Notes: a model not told the origin generated them from the sequence alone. A DNA stretch of 64,000 nucleotides from JAOUEA01 sp963797635 (GCA_963797635.1 CAWCPZ010000009.1:124001-188000); one strand, 5' to 3'; positions 52,863 through 62,974 are shown, counted from the first letter of the stretch. Made by a program: numbers and translations.

Positions 52863-53764
52863 CGGCCGGCACGGATCATGATGGCCGCCGTCGCCGCCAC
52901 CACGACGAGCCCGCCGGCGATCGTCAGCTCCGTGGGAGCCTCGGACAACAGGATCCACCCCGCGGCGGTGGCGATCACCGGCTGCAGCTGGGTGATGAGC
53001 GAACCCAGCCACGCTTCGAGGTGGCGATGCGACCACGAGATCAACGAGTGCCCGATGAAGCCGGGGAAGATCGTGACGAGCCAGATCCATCCCCAGTCGG
53101 CGCGCGAGGGCCACGACAGCGACTGACCGAACGCCAGCGCCAGGAACGTCATGATCACCGCGGCCACGGTCATCACGCACGCCATGTACTCGAGGGCGCC
53201 GACCTCGGTGCGGGCACGCGCCCGCTTGGAGAAGAGCCAGTAGCAGGTCCAACTCAGCACGCTCGCGGCGGCGAACGCATCACCGAGCGGGCTCCACGTG
53301 GGCGAGCCGGCGGAGCCGAGCGCCACCATGGCCACGCCCGCGAACGACATCCCCACGAACAGCAGGTCGCGACGCTCCACACGTTCGCCGAACCACCGCG
53401 CCGCGCCCAGCGTGATGAACACCGGCGCCAGCGCCCCGATGATCGTGGCGTTCGCGATGCTCGTCAGCCGGAAGGCGCTGAACGTGAACGCGATGTCGAA
53501 GGCGAAGAACACCCCGCCCAGCGCGCACACCCGCATCACCGACCAGCGCACCCGCCGTCCCGTGAAGGCGAACACCACCGCGTAGACCAGCACGCCCATC
53601 CACAGGCGATAGGTGGCGAATGCCAGCGTGGGCATGTCGGTCTCTTTGAAGACCAGCGGCACCAGTCCCCAGATCACGGTGGTGATCGAGACGGCGACGA
53701 TGCCGCCGCCGCGATGGGTGAGTTCGGCGGAAGCCTCGTCAGCGCGGGATGACGGAGATGCCAT
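52832..53764 (-). CDS. EamA/DMT-family transporter
   Basis: 310 aa from ATG 53764. Ten transmembrane helices in two EamA repeats can be traced, from VAVSITTVIWGLVPLVFKE and FRLTSIANATIIGALAPVF in the first half to SHRHLEAWLGSLITQLQPV and ELTIAGGLVVVAATAAIMI in the second. The family exports amino acids or small metabolites; the substrate is not predictable. The frame extends upstream without homologous character. Confidence 0.85.
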   Translation of the reverse strand: MASPSSRADEASAELTHRGGGIVAVSITTVIWGLVPLVFKETDMPTLAFATYRLWMGVLVYAVVFAFTGRRVRWSVMRVCALGGVFFAFDIAFTFSAFRLTSIANATIIGALAPVFITLGAARWFGERVERRDLLFVGMSFAGVAMVALGSAGSPTWSPLGDAFAAASVLSWTCYWLFSKRARARTEVGALEYMACVMTVAAVIMTFLALAFGQSLSWPSRADWGWIWLVTIFPGFIGHSLISWSHRHLEAWLGSLITQLQPVIATAAGWILLSEAPTELTIAGGLVVVAATAAIMIRAGRQSVSIGEGL

Positions 53765-53798
53765 GCCGGGGACGCTATCAGCGACTACGGTTACCCCC

Positions 53799-55187
53799 AT
53801 GCCCACGCCCCGAACGCCGCAGTACCTGTCCGTCGAGGAGCGCCGAGCCCAGGGCAAGCGGGCCCGCGAACGCGCGCCCCGCTCCAGCATCGGAACGTGG
53901 CGACCGGCCCCCGATCGCCCCGACCCCGTCGCGACGCTGACCGAGCAGGACGAGACGCGTGAACCCGACCTGGTGCCGATCCGCCACGGCCGGATGATGG
54001 TCTCGCCCTTCACGTTCTACCGGGGCGGAGCCAGGATCATGGCGTGGGATCTGGCGAGCGTGGCCACGTCCGGGCTGAAGGTCCAGCTCTGCGGCGACGC
54101 CCACCTGTCCAACTTCGGCGTGTTCGCCTCACCGGAGCGCCAGCTGCTGTTCGACATCAACGACTTCGACGAAACGCTCCCCGGCCCGTTCGAGTGGGAC
54201 GTGGCGCGGCTCGCGGCGAGCTTCGTCATCGCCTCGCGCAACAACGGGTTCACCGAAGAGGAGGCGCGCGTCTCGGCCGTCGCCGCGGTCACGGCCTACC
54301 GGGAGGCGATGGCGGGCTTCGCGCAGATGCGCACGTTGGAGATCTGGTACGCGCACCTGCCGGCCGAGGAGATCCTCGCCTCGGTGCGCACGCCGAGACT
54401 GAAGGAGTCGATCCAACGAGGGTTGGACCACTCGAGGACGCGGGACAGCCTCCAGGCGCTCACGAAGCTGGCCGAGATGGTCGACGGGCACTACCGGATC
54501 GTGACGCGGCCCCCGGTGGTCATGCCGATCCGCGACCTCGCCCACCTGAGCGAGGAAGAGGTGCAGGCGGGCATCCACGAGATGCTCCACGAATACCGTC
54601 GGTCGCTTCCCGACGAGCGACGCCACCTCCTGGAGCGCTATCGCTTCACCGACGCGGCGCACAAGATCGTCGGTGTCGGCAGCGTGGGGCTGCGGGCGTT
54701 CATCGCCTTGCTGCAGGGGCGCGACGAAGACGACCCGCTGTTCCTGCAGATGAAGGAGGCACGCCATTCGGTGTTGGAGGAGCACCTGCCGAAGTCACGC
54801 TTCCGCAACCACGGGCAACGCGTGGTGGAGGGCCAGCGGCTGATGCAGGCCGCCAGCGACATCTTCCTCGGGTGGACGAAGGGCATCGACCGACAACGCA
54901 ACTACTACTGGCGACAGCTCCGCGACATGAAGGGTTCGCTCGACGTGGAGCACGCGCCGCCCGGCGTGATGACGCTGTATGCCCGCACGTGCGGATGGAC
55001 GCTGGCCCGTGCGCATGCGCGCTCCGGTGACCCCGTGGCGATCGCCGCCTACCTCGGGGTCAGCGATCGGTTCGACCGCGCCATGGGGGACTTCGCCGAA
55101 CGGTACGCCGACGTGAACGACGGTGATCACCGCGAGTTCTGCAGCGCGATCGCGGCCGGGAAGCTGCCGGTGCGCGAAGGCGTGTGA
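53799..55187 (+). CDS. DUF2252 protein
   Basis: 462 aa from ATG 53799. It matches the actinobacterial DUF2252 family, with SPFTFYRGGARIMAWDLA, CGDAHLSNFGVFASPER and FDINDFDETLPGPFEWDVAR. GDAHLSNFG and DINDFDE correspond to the catalytic-loop and metal-binding Asp of kinase-like folds (compare HGDLxxxN and DFD), so it may phosphorylate a small molecule, though activity is not established. Length is typical. It diverges from the EamA gene by 34 bp. Confidence 0.87.
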   Translation: MPTPRTPQYLSVEERRAQGKRARERAPRSSIGTWRPAPDRPDPVATLTEQDETREPDLVPIRHGRMMVSPFTFYRGGARIMAWDLASVATSGLKVQLCGDAHLSNFGVFASPERQLLFDINDFDETLPGPFEWDVARLAASFVIASRNNGFTEEEARVSAVAAVTAYREAMAGFAQMRTLEIWYAHLPAEEILASVRTPRLKESIQRGLDHSRTRDSLQALTKLAEMVDGHYRIVTRPPVVMPIRDLAHLSEEEVQAGIHEMLHEYRRSLPDERRHLLERYRFTDAAHKIVGVGSVGLRAFIALLQGRDEDDPLFLQMKEARHSVLEEHLPKSRFRNHGQRVVEGQRLMQAASDIFLGWTKGIDRQRNYYWRQLRDMKGSLDVEHAPPGVMTLYARTCGWTLARAHARSGDPVAIAAYLGVSDRFDRAMGDFAERYADVNDGDHREFCSAIAAGKLPVREGV

Positions 55188-55196
55188 TCGCCGGGC

Positions 55197-56550
55197 TCAC
55201 AGCTCGGCCAGCGATGACTCCAACCCGCGGATGAACGTCGGGTAGGGATAGATCAGATCCTTCAAGCGTCTGGATCGGCACCTGGGCGCGCACCGCCAGC
55301 ATCAGGATGCCCAGCATCTCGCCGGCGGCCGGGCTCATGATCGAACCGCCCACCAGGACGCCGCGATCGGCGTCGGCGATCAGCTTGATGACGCCGTGCT
55401 CGGCGTTCGTCCCGTGGATGGAACCGCGGGTGGAATAGCTGGTGTCGGAGACGCCGACCCGCACCTGGATCCCGGCGTCTTCGGCTTGCTGCTGGGTCAG
55501 CCCCACGCTCGCCACCTCCGGATCGGTGAACGTGACCCGAGGCACCGCCGAGTAGTCGGCCGGTGCGTGCGGTTGGCCGAGGATGTCGGCGGCCGCGATC
55601 CGCCCCTGATAGGTGGCGATGTGGGTGAACCCGCCCTTGCCGGTGATGTCGCCCACCGCCCAGAGGCCGTCGGCCACGCGCATCCGGTCGTCCACCTCGA
55701 TCGAGCGAGCCGAGGGGTCGAGCCCGGCGGCAGCCACGCCGACCGCCTCGAGATCGCTGCGCCGTCCCGTGGCGACGAGGAGCCGGTCGCCTTCGACCCC
55801 GGAGCCGTCGGACAGGACCACGCGCACGCCGTCGCCCACCGACGAGACCCGTTCGGCCCGGACGCCGAGGCGGAGCGTGATCCCTTCATCCGACAGGACG
55901 CGGCCGAGCGCCTCGCCGTTCTCGGGTTCCTCCAGCGCGAGCACGCGGGCGGCGGACTCCACGACGGTGACGTCGGCGCCGAACCGGTGGAACACCTGCG
56001 CCAGCTCCAGGCCGATCGCGCCACCTCCGAGCACGATCAATCGGCCGGGCACGTCGGTCGCCTCGATCGCACCACGGTTGGTCCAGTACGGCGTCTCGCT
56101 CAGTCCTTCGATGGGTGGGATCGCGGGTTCGCCGCCGGTGGCGATCACGACCCCGCGCTCGGCCTCGTAGACGGCGCCGTCGACCTCGACGGAACGTGGC
56201 CCGCGGAGCCGGGCCGTGCCACGCACGATCTTCGTGCCCTTCGCCTCGTGCCGCTCGACCGCCGCTTCGTCGTTCCAGTCGGCGGTGAACTCCCGGACGC
56301 GCGCCGCGACCTTCGCCCACTCGGGATCGATGCGCAGCGAGCCGGCCAGCCCGATGGCACGCGCCGCTTCGGCGAGGGAATCGGCGGCGCGCACCATGAC
56401 CTTCGAGGGCACGCAGCCCCAGTAGGGGCATTCGCCTCCCACGAGCTTGCGTTCGATGCCCAGGACGCGGAGACCACCGTCGGTGCACCGACCGGCGACC
56501 TCCTCGCCTCCGGGGCCCATCCCCATCACGATGACGTCGGCGTCGCTCAC
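55197..56550 (-). CDS. Dihydrolipoamide dehydrogenase/mercuric-reductase-like flavoprotein, one frameshift
   Basis: About 450 aa from GTG 56550. FAD site VIVMGMGPGGEEVAGR; redox disulfide GGECPYWGCVPSK; NAD site LIVLGGGAIGLELAQVF; second FAD motif LWAVGDITGKGGFTH; interface helix VPRVTFTDPEVASVG. The final codons are shifted by an extra T near 55266: without it the protein ends KDLIYPYPTFIRG to the TGA at 55197, the normal end of this family. The C-terminal HPxxxE active-site base of true lipoamide dehydrogenases is absent, so the oxidant is unknown. Confidence 0.87.
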
Positions 56551-56676
56551 ACCCTGATCCTTCCGCTCGGAGGCCCGTGCCCACGGTAGGGTCGCACGAT
56601 GGGCGTTCGTCGGTACATCACCTTGCCGCCGCGCGGCCTCGGCGTGCACGACGCCCCCGTGCGGGTCGGCCGCTGA

Positions 56677-57519
56677 GTGGCCGATCCCGCCCGCCTGCGC
56701 AGCTTGACGCTCGACCGACCGTGGGGACACATGCACGTGTGGGAAGCCGGCCCCGACGACGCGGATGCGCCCACGATCTTCGCCGTCCACGGCCTGGGCG
56801 GGTCGGGCCGGTACTGGCAAGGGTTGGCCAACCGGACGGCCGGCACCCACCGGCTCATCGCGCCCGACCTCGCCGGGTTCGGCCGCTCCGAGGAACCGAC
56901 GCTCGACGCCGATCGCGCACTGCACCTGGACGATCTCGACGCCGTGATCGAGGCCACCGCTCCTTCCTCGCCGGTGTGGGTGGTCGGACATTCCCTGGGC
57001 GGCGTCCTGGCCGCGCTGTGGGCGAGCGACCGGCACGATCGCGTGGCGGGTCTGGCACTCGCCGCTGCGCCCTTCCCCACGGGCAAGGCGATGGACTTCC
57101 GATCCCGGGCAGACCTGCAGGCCTCACCGGTGCGACGAGCGATGGGCCGGGGCGTCCGCACGATCTGGCCGGTGATCGCGGTGCCGGTGGGCCTGGCGCG
57201 CGGCTACCCGCCCGCCACCGTGATCGACTTCGGCCGGCAATCGATCCGCAGCCGGGCGTGGACCTTGTGGTCGCTGTGGTCCGACCCGTCGTTGGTCGAG
57301 GAGATCCAGCGGGTCGGCACGCTCGATGGGACGCTCCCGGCGCTGCTCGCCCACGCGCGCGATGACCGGACGGTGCCGATCACCGCCCACGGAGCCTGGA
57401 CGCACCTGCTCCCGCACGCGGAGGAACACGTGATCGAGAGCGGCGGCCACCAGTTCCTGCTCCGCACCGGCTTCGAGCCGGTGACGAGCTGGCTCAGAAC
57501 ATCTTCTGGAACTTCGTGA
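56677..57519 (+). CDS. Alpha/beta-hydrolase
   Basis: 280 aa from GTG 56677. Oxyanion region IFAVHGLGGSGRYW, nucleophile elbow VVGHSLGGVLAALWAS, catalytic Asp in LLAHARDDRTVPI and His in VIESGGHQFL. Substrate unknown. A 25-codon frame (56599-56676) immediately upstream ends 1 bp before the GTG and might couple translation. The 3' end overlaps the convergent surface-protein gene by 26 bp, so the last 15 residues may be a result of a sequence error. Confidence 0.82.
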   Translation: MADPARLRSLTLDRPWGHMHVWEAGPDDADAPTIFAVHGLGGSGRYWQGLANRTAGTHRLIAPDLAGFGRSEEPTLDADRALHLDDLDAVIEATAPSSPVWVVGHSLGGVLAALWASDRHDRVAGLALAAAPFPTGKAMDFRSRADLQASPVRRAMGRGVRTIWPVIAVPVGLARGYPPATVIDFGRQSIRSRAWTLWSLWSDPSLVEEIQRVGTLDGTLPALLAHARDDRTVPITAHGAWTHLLPHAEEHVIESGGHQFLLRTGFEPVTSWLRTSSGTS

Positions 57520-60193
57520 AGCTGCCCGCCGCCGGGTTGCCGGCGAGGTCCTTGATCGAGGCCGCCGGCACGTAGACGACCGTGACGTCGCCGACCGAGG
57601 CCAACGATGCGCAGCCCGTCCCGGTGCACGAACCCGCGATCCGAACGGTCACCGCGTCCTGCGCCGCTCCCCCTTGGAGCAACAGCAACGACGACGCCCA
57701 CGAGGCCGTGCCGGTGTCGAGCGTGACGTAGTTGTTGGACTTGATGTCCATCGAACCCTGGATGAAGTTGCTGACGGTCAGCAGGTCGTTGCCCGAGCCC
57801 GCCGGGTCGGTGATCGTCAGGTTCGCCGTCGACGGGATCGACGACGGCAACAGCGCCTCGCTCCACTCCGACGTCAACTCATCGCACGGCTCGGCCACGC
57901 CGCCGTTCGACGGCGCACCGCTGCACACCCCGCTGGTGTTGTGACCCTTGCGGAACCCGACCGCGACAGGGCTCGCCTTGTCGGTGGGCGCCACCGCCGA
58001 GAACACGGCACGGTTGCCGGCGGCGTCCTGGATCTGGTTCGGCGTGGCCAGTTGCACGCGGAACAAGCCCACGGCGGTGTCGGGCTGGTTCTGCTCGTTG
58101 CCGATCGACAGGATGGCCTGGTTCCCGGCGATCGAGACCGACTGCAGGGAGCTGCCCGAGGGCACGTTGGTCAGCACCCAGCCGGACGTGCACGGAGCGG
58201 GACACACGGCGAGGTTCTCGCTGAACGTGACGACCACCTGATCGACGAACCCGTCCGCATCGATGTCGAACATCTGCGTCGCGGTCCTGGACGGGGCCGT
58301 GGTGTCGCCACCGAGGGCCGGGTCCTTCACGGCGTTGAAGCGGACCACCTCGTCATCCCCGTGGTCCGGGTCGTTCGCGAGGCCATCGACGGACGCGGTG
58401 TTGACCACCGTCTGCGGCTGCGCCGGGGCGGTCACGGGGATCGTGATCGTGGCCACGTCGTTCGCGTTCATGGCGCCGAGCGCACAGGTGACGGTGGTGG
58501 TCCCGGAGCACGAGCCCGACGTCGTGGTGGCCGCCCCCGCCGGCGTGACGTTGCCCGGCAGGGTGTCGGTGACGGTCACGCTCGGGTCGCTGTCCGGGCC
58601 CTGGTTCAGCACGGTGAGCACGTAGGAGAACGTGCTGCCCTGGTCGATCTTCGCGGCGTTGGCCGGCGACATCGTGAGGTTGAGGTCGGCGCCTGCGACG
58701 GCGTTCACCGTGGTGCTGGCGCTCGAGCTGTTGTTCGCCGCGTTCGGGTCGTTGCCGACGGCCGTGACGTTCACGGTGTTGTTCAACGAACCGGCGCTGC
58801 CCGGCGTCACGGTGATCGTGGGGGCCGTGGATCCGCCGGCCGCGATCGTGCCGAGGTCGCACGAGACCGAGTGCGTGCCCGACGAGTAGGTGCAGCTCGG
58901 GGACGCGCTGACGAACGTCGCTGAGGCCGGGAGGTTGTCGGTGAGGGTCACGCCGGCGGCCGCGTCGGGCCCGGCGTTCGTCACGGTCGCGGTGTAGGTG
59001 AGGGACGACCCCGCGTCGACGGGATCGGGCGCGTCGGCCAGGGACACACCCACGTCGATCGAGGCGGAGACCGCGCTGTCGGTCCACTGCGCGAAGTTCA
59101 GCTGCTTCGTCTGGGCCACACGCGTGAAGTCACCGCCCACGTACAGGTTCGCGTTGAAGCCTCGCACCGCGAACACGCCGAGGAAGCCGGCCGTCACGTT
59201 CGGGAGCCACGACTGGTCGAGCACACCGGTGACCGGGTCGGTCCTGACGAGCTGGTTCACCGGGATGGACGTGTACTTGAAGAAGTGCCCGCCGAAGTAG
59301 GGCACGCCGTTCAGCGTGCTGACCGCCTGCACGTTGCCGTCGGTCTTCTTCTCCCAGAGCTTCGCGCCCGTGGAGGTGGTCAGCGCGACCGCCTTGCCAC
59401 CACCGCCACCGCCGGCGAGGTAGATCCGGTTCGGACCGGCGTCGATGTCGAGGATCGGGTACGTCGGGTGGTAACACGTGGAGCATGCTGAAGCGCCGCT
59501 GCTGACGTCGAGGCCGGCGAACCGCCGCTGGTCGGTGCCGTTCACCTGGACGAAGTTGCCGCCGATGAACACCCGCGTTCCCTGCACCACGATGTCGCGC
59601 ACCAGGCCGTCGGCGGTGGGCATCCACGTGGTCGAGATCGAACCGTCGACCGGGCTCAACGCCGCGAGCTTGGCGCGGGGCGTCGACCCCAGCGTGTTGA
59701 ACGAGCCGCCGATGTAGACCTTGTCCGAGGTCACGGCGACCGCACGCACGACGGTGTTGGGCGATCCGGCCGGCTTCCAGCTGGAGAGGGCGCCGGACGG
59801 GAGGTCGAAGGCCGCGACCATCTTGCGGGCCTGTCCGCCCACCGTGGTGAAGTTCCCGACCGCGTAGAGACGGGAACCGTCGGGCGAGGCGGCAAGGCCG
59901 AAGACCGAGCCGCTGACGTTGGGGTTGAAGGAGGTGGGTTCACCCGTGGCGGCGTCGATCGCGGCGAGGTGGTTGCGGGCCATCGTGGCGCCGTTGTCCG
60001 CCTCGAGCGCGGTGAACTCCCCGCCCAGGTAGATCGTGCCACCCACACGCAGGATGACGCTGACCTGGTTGTTGGTGCCCCAGGTGTCGTCGGGCAGGAG
60101 CGACAGGGTTGCGCCGGCGGGGACCATGCCGGCCAGACCGATGACGATGGCGAGCAGCGAGAAGAGCGAGATCCTTCGAAGGTTGCGCCTCAT
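57494..60193 (-). CDS. Secreted 899-aa surface protein: beta-propeller, two DUF11 domains, Ig-like C-terminus
   Basis: A Sec signal (SLFSLLAIVIGLAGMVPAGA) is followed by delta-60-like propeller repeats (IYLGGEFTALEADNG, LYAVGNFTTVGGQ, VYIGGSFNTLGS, VFIGGNFVQVNGT, LYVGGDFTRVAQT) to about residue 380. Two DUF11 domains follow at about 400-505 and 515-620 (SLTYTATVTNAGPDAA; FSYVLTVLNQGPDS). The last 250 residues are Ig/Big-like (VDQVVVTFSENLAVC; IQDAAGNRAVFSA). No LPxTG or membrane anchor is present. The domain set fits a secreted or surface-associated adhesion or matrix protein. It is monocistronic. The frame is intact over 2.7 kb, unlike many neighbours. Confidence 0.85.
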   Translation of the reverse strand: MRRNLRRISLFSLLAIVIGLAGMVPAGATLSLLPDDTWGTNNQVSVILRVGGTIYLGGEFTALEADNGATMARNHLAAIDAATGEPTSFNPNVSGSVFGLAASPDGSRLYAVGNFTTVGGQARKMVAAFDLPSGALSSWKPAGSPNTVVRAVAVTSDKVYIGGSFNTLGSTPRAKLAALSPVDGSISTTWMPTADGLVRDIVVQGTRVFIGGNFVQVNGTDQRRFAGLDVSSGASACSTCYHPTYPILDIDAGPNRIYLAGGGGGGKAVALTTSTGAKLWEKKTDGNVQAVSTLNGVPYFGGHFFKYTSIPVNQLVRTDPVTGVLDQSWLPNVTAGFLGVFAVRGFNANLYVGGDFTRVAQTKQLNFAQWTDSAVSASIDVGVSLADAPDPVDAGSSLTYTATVTNAGPDAAAGVTLTDNLPASATFVSASPSCTYSSGTHSVSCDLGTIAAGGSTAPTITVTPGSAGSLNNTVNVTAVGNDPNAANNSSSASTTVNAVAGADLNLTMSPANAAKIDQGSTFSYVLTVLNQGPDSDPSVTVTDTLPGNVTPAGAATTTSGSCSGTTTVTCALGAMNANDVATITIPVTAPAQPQTVVNTASVDGLANDPDHGDDEVVRFNAVKDPALGGDTTAPSRTATQMFDIDADGFVDQVVVTFSENLAVCPAPCTSGWVLTNVPSGSSLQSVSIAGNQAILSIGNEQNQPDTAVGLFRVQLATPNQIQDAAGNRAVFSAVAPTDKASPVAVGFRKGHNTSGVCSGAPSNGGVAEPCDELTSEWSEALLPSSIPSTANLTITDPAGSGNDLLTVSNFIQGSMDIKSNNYVTLDTGTASWASSLLLLQGGAAQDAVTVRIAGSCTGTGCASLASVGDVTVVYVPAASIKDLAGNPAAGSFTKFQKMF

Positions 60194-60386
60194 GATGTTC
60201 CGCCCCCTCCCAGGGCGAATGCCTTCCGGGGAGAATCCCGAGATACTACTCCGAACGCACTAGGGAGCAACCCCCACGCCGATAATCGACCCGTTCGCCC
60301 TAGTACTGATGCGCCGAGAAGGCATCTCCGCGAGCGGGGCAACGAACCGGAAGCATCTCGCGACGGGGGTCCATAGCCTTCCTGAG

Positions 60387-60803
60387 ATGGATGCGCGCAG
60401 CTTCGATTTCTGGCTCGGGACCTGGCGATGCACCTGGGACGGCGGCGAGGGCACGAACACGATCACGCGCACCTTGGACGATCACGTCATCCTCGAACGG
60501 TTCACGGCGGCCGGCGCCGAACCGTTCGAGGGCATGAGCGTGTCGGTGTTCGACCCCGCGCAGGGGTGGCGGCAGACCTGGGTCGACTCGAACGGGAGCT
60601 ACTGGCACTTCGTGGGCGGCCACGATGAAGCGGGCGACCTGTGCTTCACCACACCGGGACCGGTCGATGCCGAACGTCACGTCAAGCGCATGGTGTTCAG
60701 CGACATCACGCCCGATGCGTTCGCCTGGCGGTGGGAGTCCTCACCGGACGCGGTCACCTGGACGCAGCGCTGGGCGATCGACTACCGCCGAGCTTCTCCA
60801 TGA
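60387..60803 (+). CDS. Small beta-rich DUF1579-like protein
   Basis: 138 aa from ATG 60387. The start DARSFDFWLGTWRCTW and HVILERFTAAG, followed by SVSVFDPAQGWRQTWVD and YWHFVGGHDEAGDL, match the lipocalin-like DUF1579 group ('DFWLGxW' motif). Such proteins are cytoplasmic or loosely exported ligand-binding barrels of unknown function. It converges on the cyclase gene; a CGTGAGCGCTCACG palindrome at 60823-60836 spans the gap. Confidence 0.72.
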   Translation: MDARSFDFWLGTWRCTWDGGEGTNTITRTLDDHVILERFTAAGAEPFEGMSVSVFDPAQGWRQTWVDSNGSYWHFVGGHDEAGDLCFTTPGPVDAERHVKRMVFSDITPDAFAWRWESSPDAVTWTQRWAIDYRRASP

Positions 60804-60831
60804 AGAGGCTCTCCGTGCAGAGCGTGAGCGC

Positions 60832-62196
60832 TCACGACGCCGGTCCGATCAACGGCACGGCAGGTGTCGCGCCCTTGCCCTTGAGCTGCATCACCCGGCG
60901 GGTGCCCAGCTCATACCGGCCTGCCAACAGCGCCGCGGTGGTCTCGGACACGAGGATCTCCCCGGGTGCTCCTGACGACTCCAGCCGGCTCGCCAGGTTC
61001 ACGGTGTCGCCCCACAGGTCGTAGGCGAACCGATGCCGGCCGATCACCCCGGCCACCACCGGGCCGGTCGCGATGCCGACGCGGACCTGGATCGGTTCAC
61101 CGGTCGGCCACCGGGCATCGGCCATGCTCGCGCGGATCTGCAACGCCATCTCGGCGGCGGCCTGCGCGTGATCGGGACGCGGCTCGGGCGCGCCCGCCAC
61201 CGCCATGTAGGCGTCGCCCACCGTCTTGATCTTCTCCATCCCCACGCGCTGCGCGAGATCGTCGAACATCGTGAAGACCTCGTCGAGGACCGCCACCAAC
61301 GGCGCCGGGGCGATGCGTTCGGCGTGCTCGGTGAACGAGACGAGGTCGGCGAACACCACCGTCACCTGTTCGTGGCCGTCGGCGAGGAGCTCGACGCCGG
61401 GTTCGGACCCGCGCGCCTTCAGCCGCTCGACGATCGCGGCGGGCAGGGTGTTGTGCAACAACTCGTCGGCGCGAACGCGCGCGGCGTCCAACTGACGCTC
61501 GCGCAAGAACAGCAGGCGGGCGGACCGGTCGAGACCGTAGGAGGCCGCCATCCCGACGAACGCGAACGTCACCAAGAAGTAGTTGGCGACCAGGAACTGG
61601 GTGTTGGTGTCGCTGGCGAACGCGATCGTGAGCACGTCGTAGATCACGATCGACACCGCGCCCACGACCGCGGCGTACACGAACTGCAGGCGTGACAGCA
61701 CGTAGATGAACGCCAGGATCACCATCATCCCCGCGTACCCCCAGTCGGTGGGCGCGCTGGCGGGCAACGCCACGCGATCGACCGACCAGATCAGGGCGTT
61801 CGCCACCAGCACGAGCGAGATGGACAGCTGCCAACGCCGGCCCCACCAGGCGGTGTACGTGCACGCCAGCGCCACCAGGGTGAGCGGGACCGCCACGCCG
61901 TAGCGGAGGATGGTGTCGACATCTCCGCCTTCGGGCACGAGCCGCCGGGCGAGGAAACCGAAGAGGACCCATCCCGCCACCCCGAGGACGAAGGCCAGCC
62001 GGACGTACGGGAGGGTGTCGCGCTGGTAGCTCCTCTGGAACGCGCGTTCGGTGTCGTGATCGACGAACCGGAGGGTGAACTGGTCGATCTCGGGGGCCTG
62101 TTCCAGGAACGTGCGGAACAGCCGCGGGATCGAGCGACCCGGTGGGCTCGGGCGTCGATGCTCAGGCGGGTCGGCTTCGGGCGTGCGCTGATCCAT
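60832..62196 (-). CDS. Membrane-bound class III adenylate/guanylate cyclase
   Basis: 454 aa from ATG 62196; ATG 62214 is an alternative. Six membrane helices (about residues 75-245) precede a class III cyclase domain: VVFADLVSFTEHAERI (metal Asp), MEKIKTVGDAYMAVAG (metal-Asp strand and purine-recognition Lys), and YDLWGDTVNLASRLESSG. All catalytic positions appear intact, so it should make cAMP (less likely cGMP) in response to a membrane or extracellular signal. It follows the hypothetical gene at 62229-62909 by about 32 bp on the same strand. No CRP-type receptor is adjacent. Confidence 0.88.
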   Translation of the reverse strand: MDQRTPEADPPEHRRPSPPGRSIPRLFRTFLEQAPEIDQFTLRFVDHDTERAFQRSYQRDTLPYVRLAFVLGVAGWVLFGFLARRLVPEGGDVDTILRYGVAVPLTLVALACTYTAWWGRRWQLSISLVLVANALIWSVDRVALPASAPTDWGYAGMMVILAFIYVLSRLQFVYAAVVGAVSIVIYDVLTIAFASDTNTQFLVANYFLVTFAFVGMAASYGLDRSARLLFLRERQLDAARVRADELLHNTLPAAIVERLKARGSEPGVELLADGHEQVTVVFADLVSFTEHAERIAPAPLVAVLDEVFTMFDDLAQRVGMEKIKTVGDAYMAVAGAPEPRPDHAQAAAEMALQIRASMADARWPTGEPIQVRVGIATGPVVAGVIGRHRFAYDLWGDTVNLASRLESSGAPGEILVSETTAALLAGRYELGTRRVMQLKGKGATPAVPLIGPAS

Positions 62197-62228
62197 CCGG
62201 CTGGATGTTCCCATGGGCGAACCGCGCG

Positions 62229-62909
62229 TCAGGGCAGGCGAACCGGCCGGATCACGGGGAAGAACGCCGGCGGCGCCTCGGCGGACGGCCGTCGCAGCAG
62301 CGGGTCGAGCCGGTCGGCGGGCAGCAGGTCGACCGCGTAGGCATCGAGCAGCCGGGCCTGGAGCCGCGCGGGGTCGATGCCGGTCGGGGTGGTGCGCCGG
62401 CCGTCCGGGAGCTCGATCCCCTCCCGATGGTCCCGACACAGGACCGAGGCATGACCGTCGAACACGTGCACGACGGCCGGAGTGCCCGGGCCGGGCTCGA
62501 CCCAGGCACAGAGGACGCACACCAGTCGCAGGCGGGCGGGGTAGGCGTGGGCGGCGCGCCAGCCACGTTCGTGTTCGATCACGCGCCCCCACAACGCCAC
62601 CGTTCCCACCACCGAGGGCGGCGGGTACGCCGGCACCGTGTCGCGGGCGAAGTCCTCGAGGGAGCGGTGCGCGTAGATGCCGCATCGGCACCGCTCGCCC
62701 GGACTCTCGTGGACGGGGCGTCCGATCGAGAGCAACCGGTTGAGACCGCACCGAGCCGTGGTGGCGGCGCGTGGCTGCCAGGTGTCCGACCCCACGCCGG
62801 CGCCGGCCGGGAGCAGCCCCGGCGCCCCGGGCGCGAGATGCCAGGCGCGCCAGCCGACGATGGGCTCGTCGGTCGGCGCGACGACCTCGAGGGGCCGGGC
62901 TGCACCCAT
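62229..62909 (-). CDS. Hypothetical protein with Cys-rich GWRAW motif
   Basis: 226 aa from ATG 62909. I recognise no annotated family, but the pattern VGWRAWHLAPG, RCRCGIYAHRSLEDF and ALWGRVIEHERGWRAAHAYP looks like a conserved motif set. Four cysteines in CRCG and LVCVLCAW may bind metal. Soluble. Probably cotranscribed with the downstream cyclase. Confidence 0.6.
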   Translation of the reverse strand: MGAARPLEVVAPTDEPIVGWRAWHLAPGAPGLLPAGAGVGSDTWQPRAATTARCGLNRLLSIGRPVHESPGERCRCGIYAHRSLEDFARDTVPAYPPPSVVGTVALWGRVIEHERGWRAAHAYPARLRLVCVLCAWVEPGPGTPAVVHVFDGHASVLCRDHREGIELPDGRRTTPTGIDPARLQARLLDAYAVDLLPADRLDPLLRRPSAEAPPAFFPVIRPVRLP

Positions 62910-62974
62910 CGTTCGAGGGTGCGCCCCACCGGCGGGAACCGCAAGGGAGCCGCCGGGCGCTAGGCTGCGCCGCG

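Noticed and set aside
56599..56676. 25-codon open frame before the alpha/beta-hydrolase
   Set aside because: It ends 1 bp before the hydrolase GTG and could couple translation, but there is no ribosome site or homology to support a product.
57466..57484. CACCGGC-TTCGA-GCCGGTG hairpin as a terminator
   Set aside because: It lies within the coding end of the alpha/beta-hydrolase, and only 7 bp pair.
60823..60836. CGTGAGCGCTCACG palindrome as an operator
   Set aside because: It overlaps the cyclase stop codon between convergent genes, where no promoter is expected; a weak terminator is more likely.
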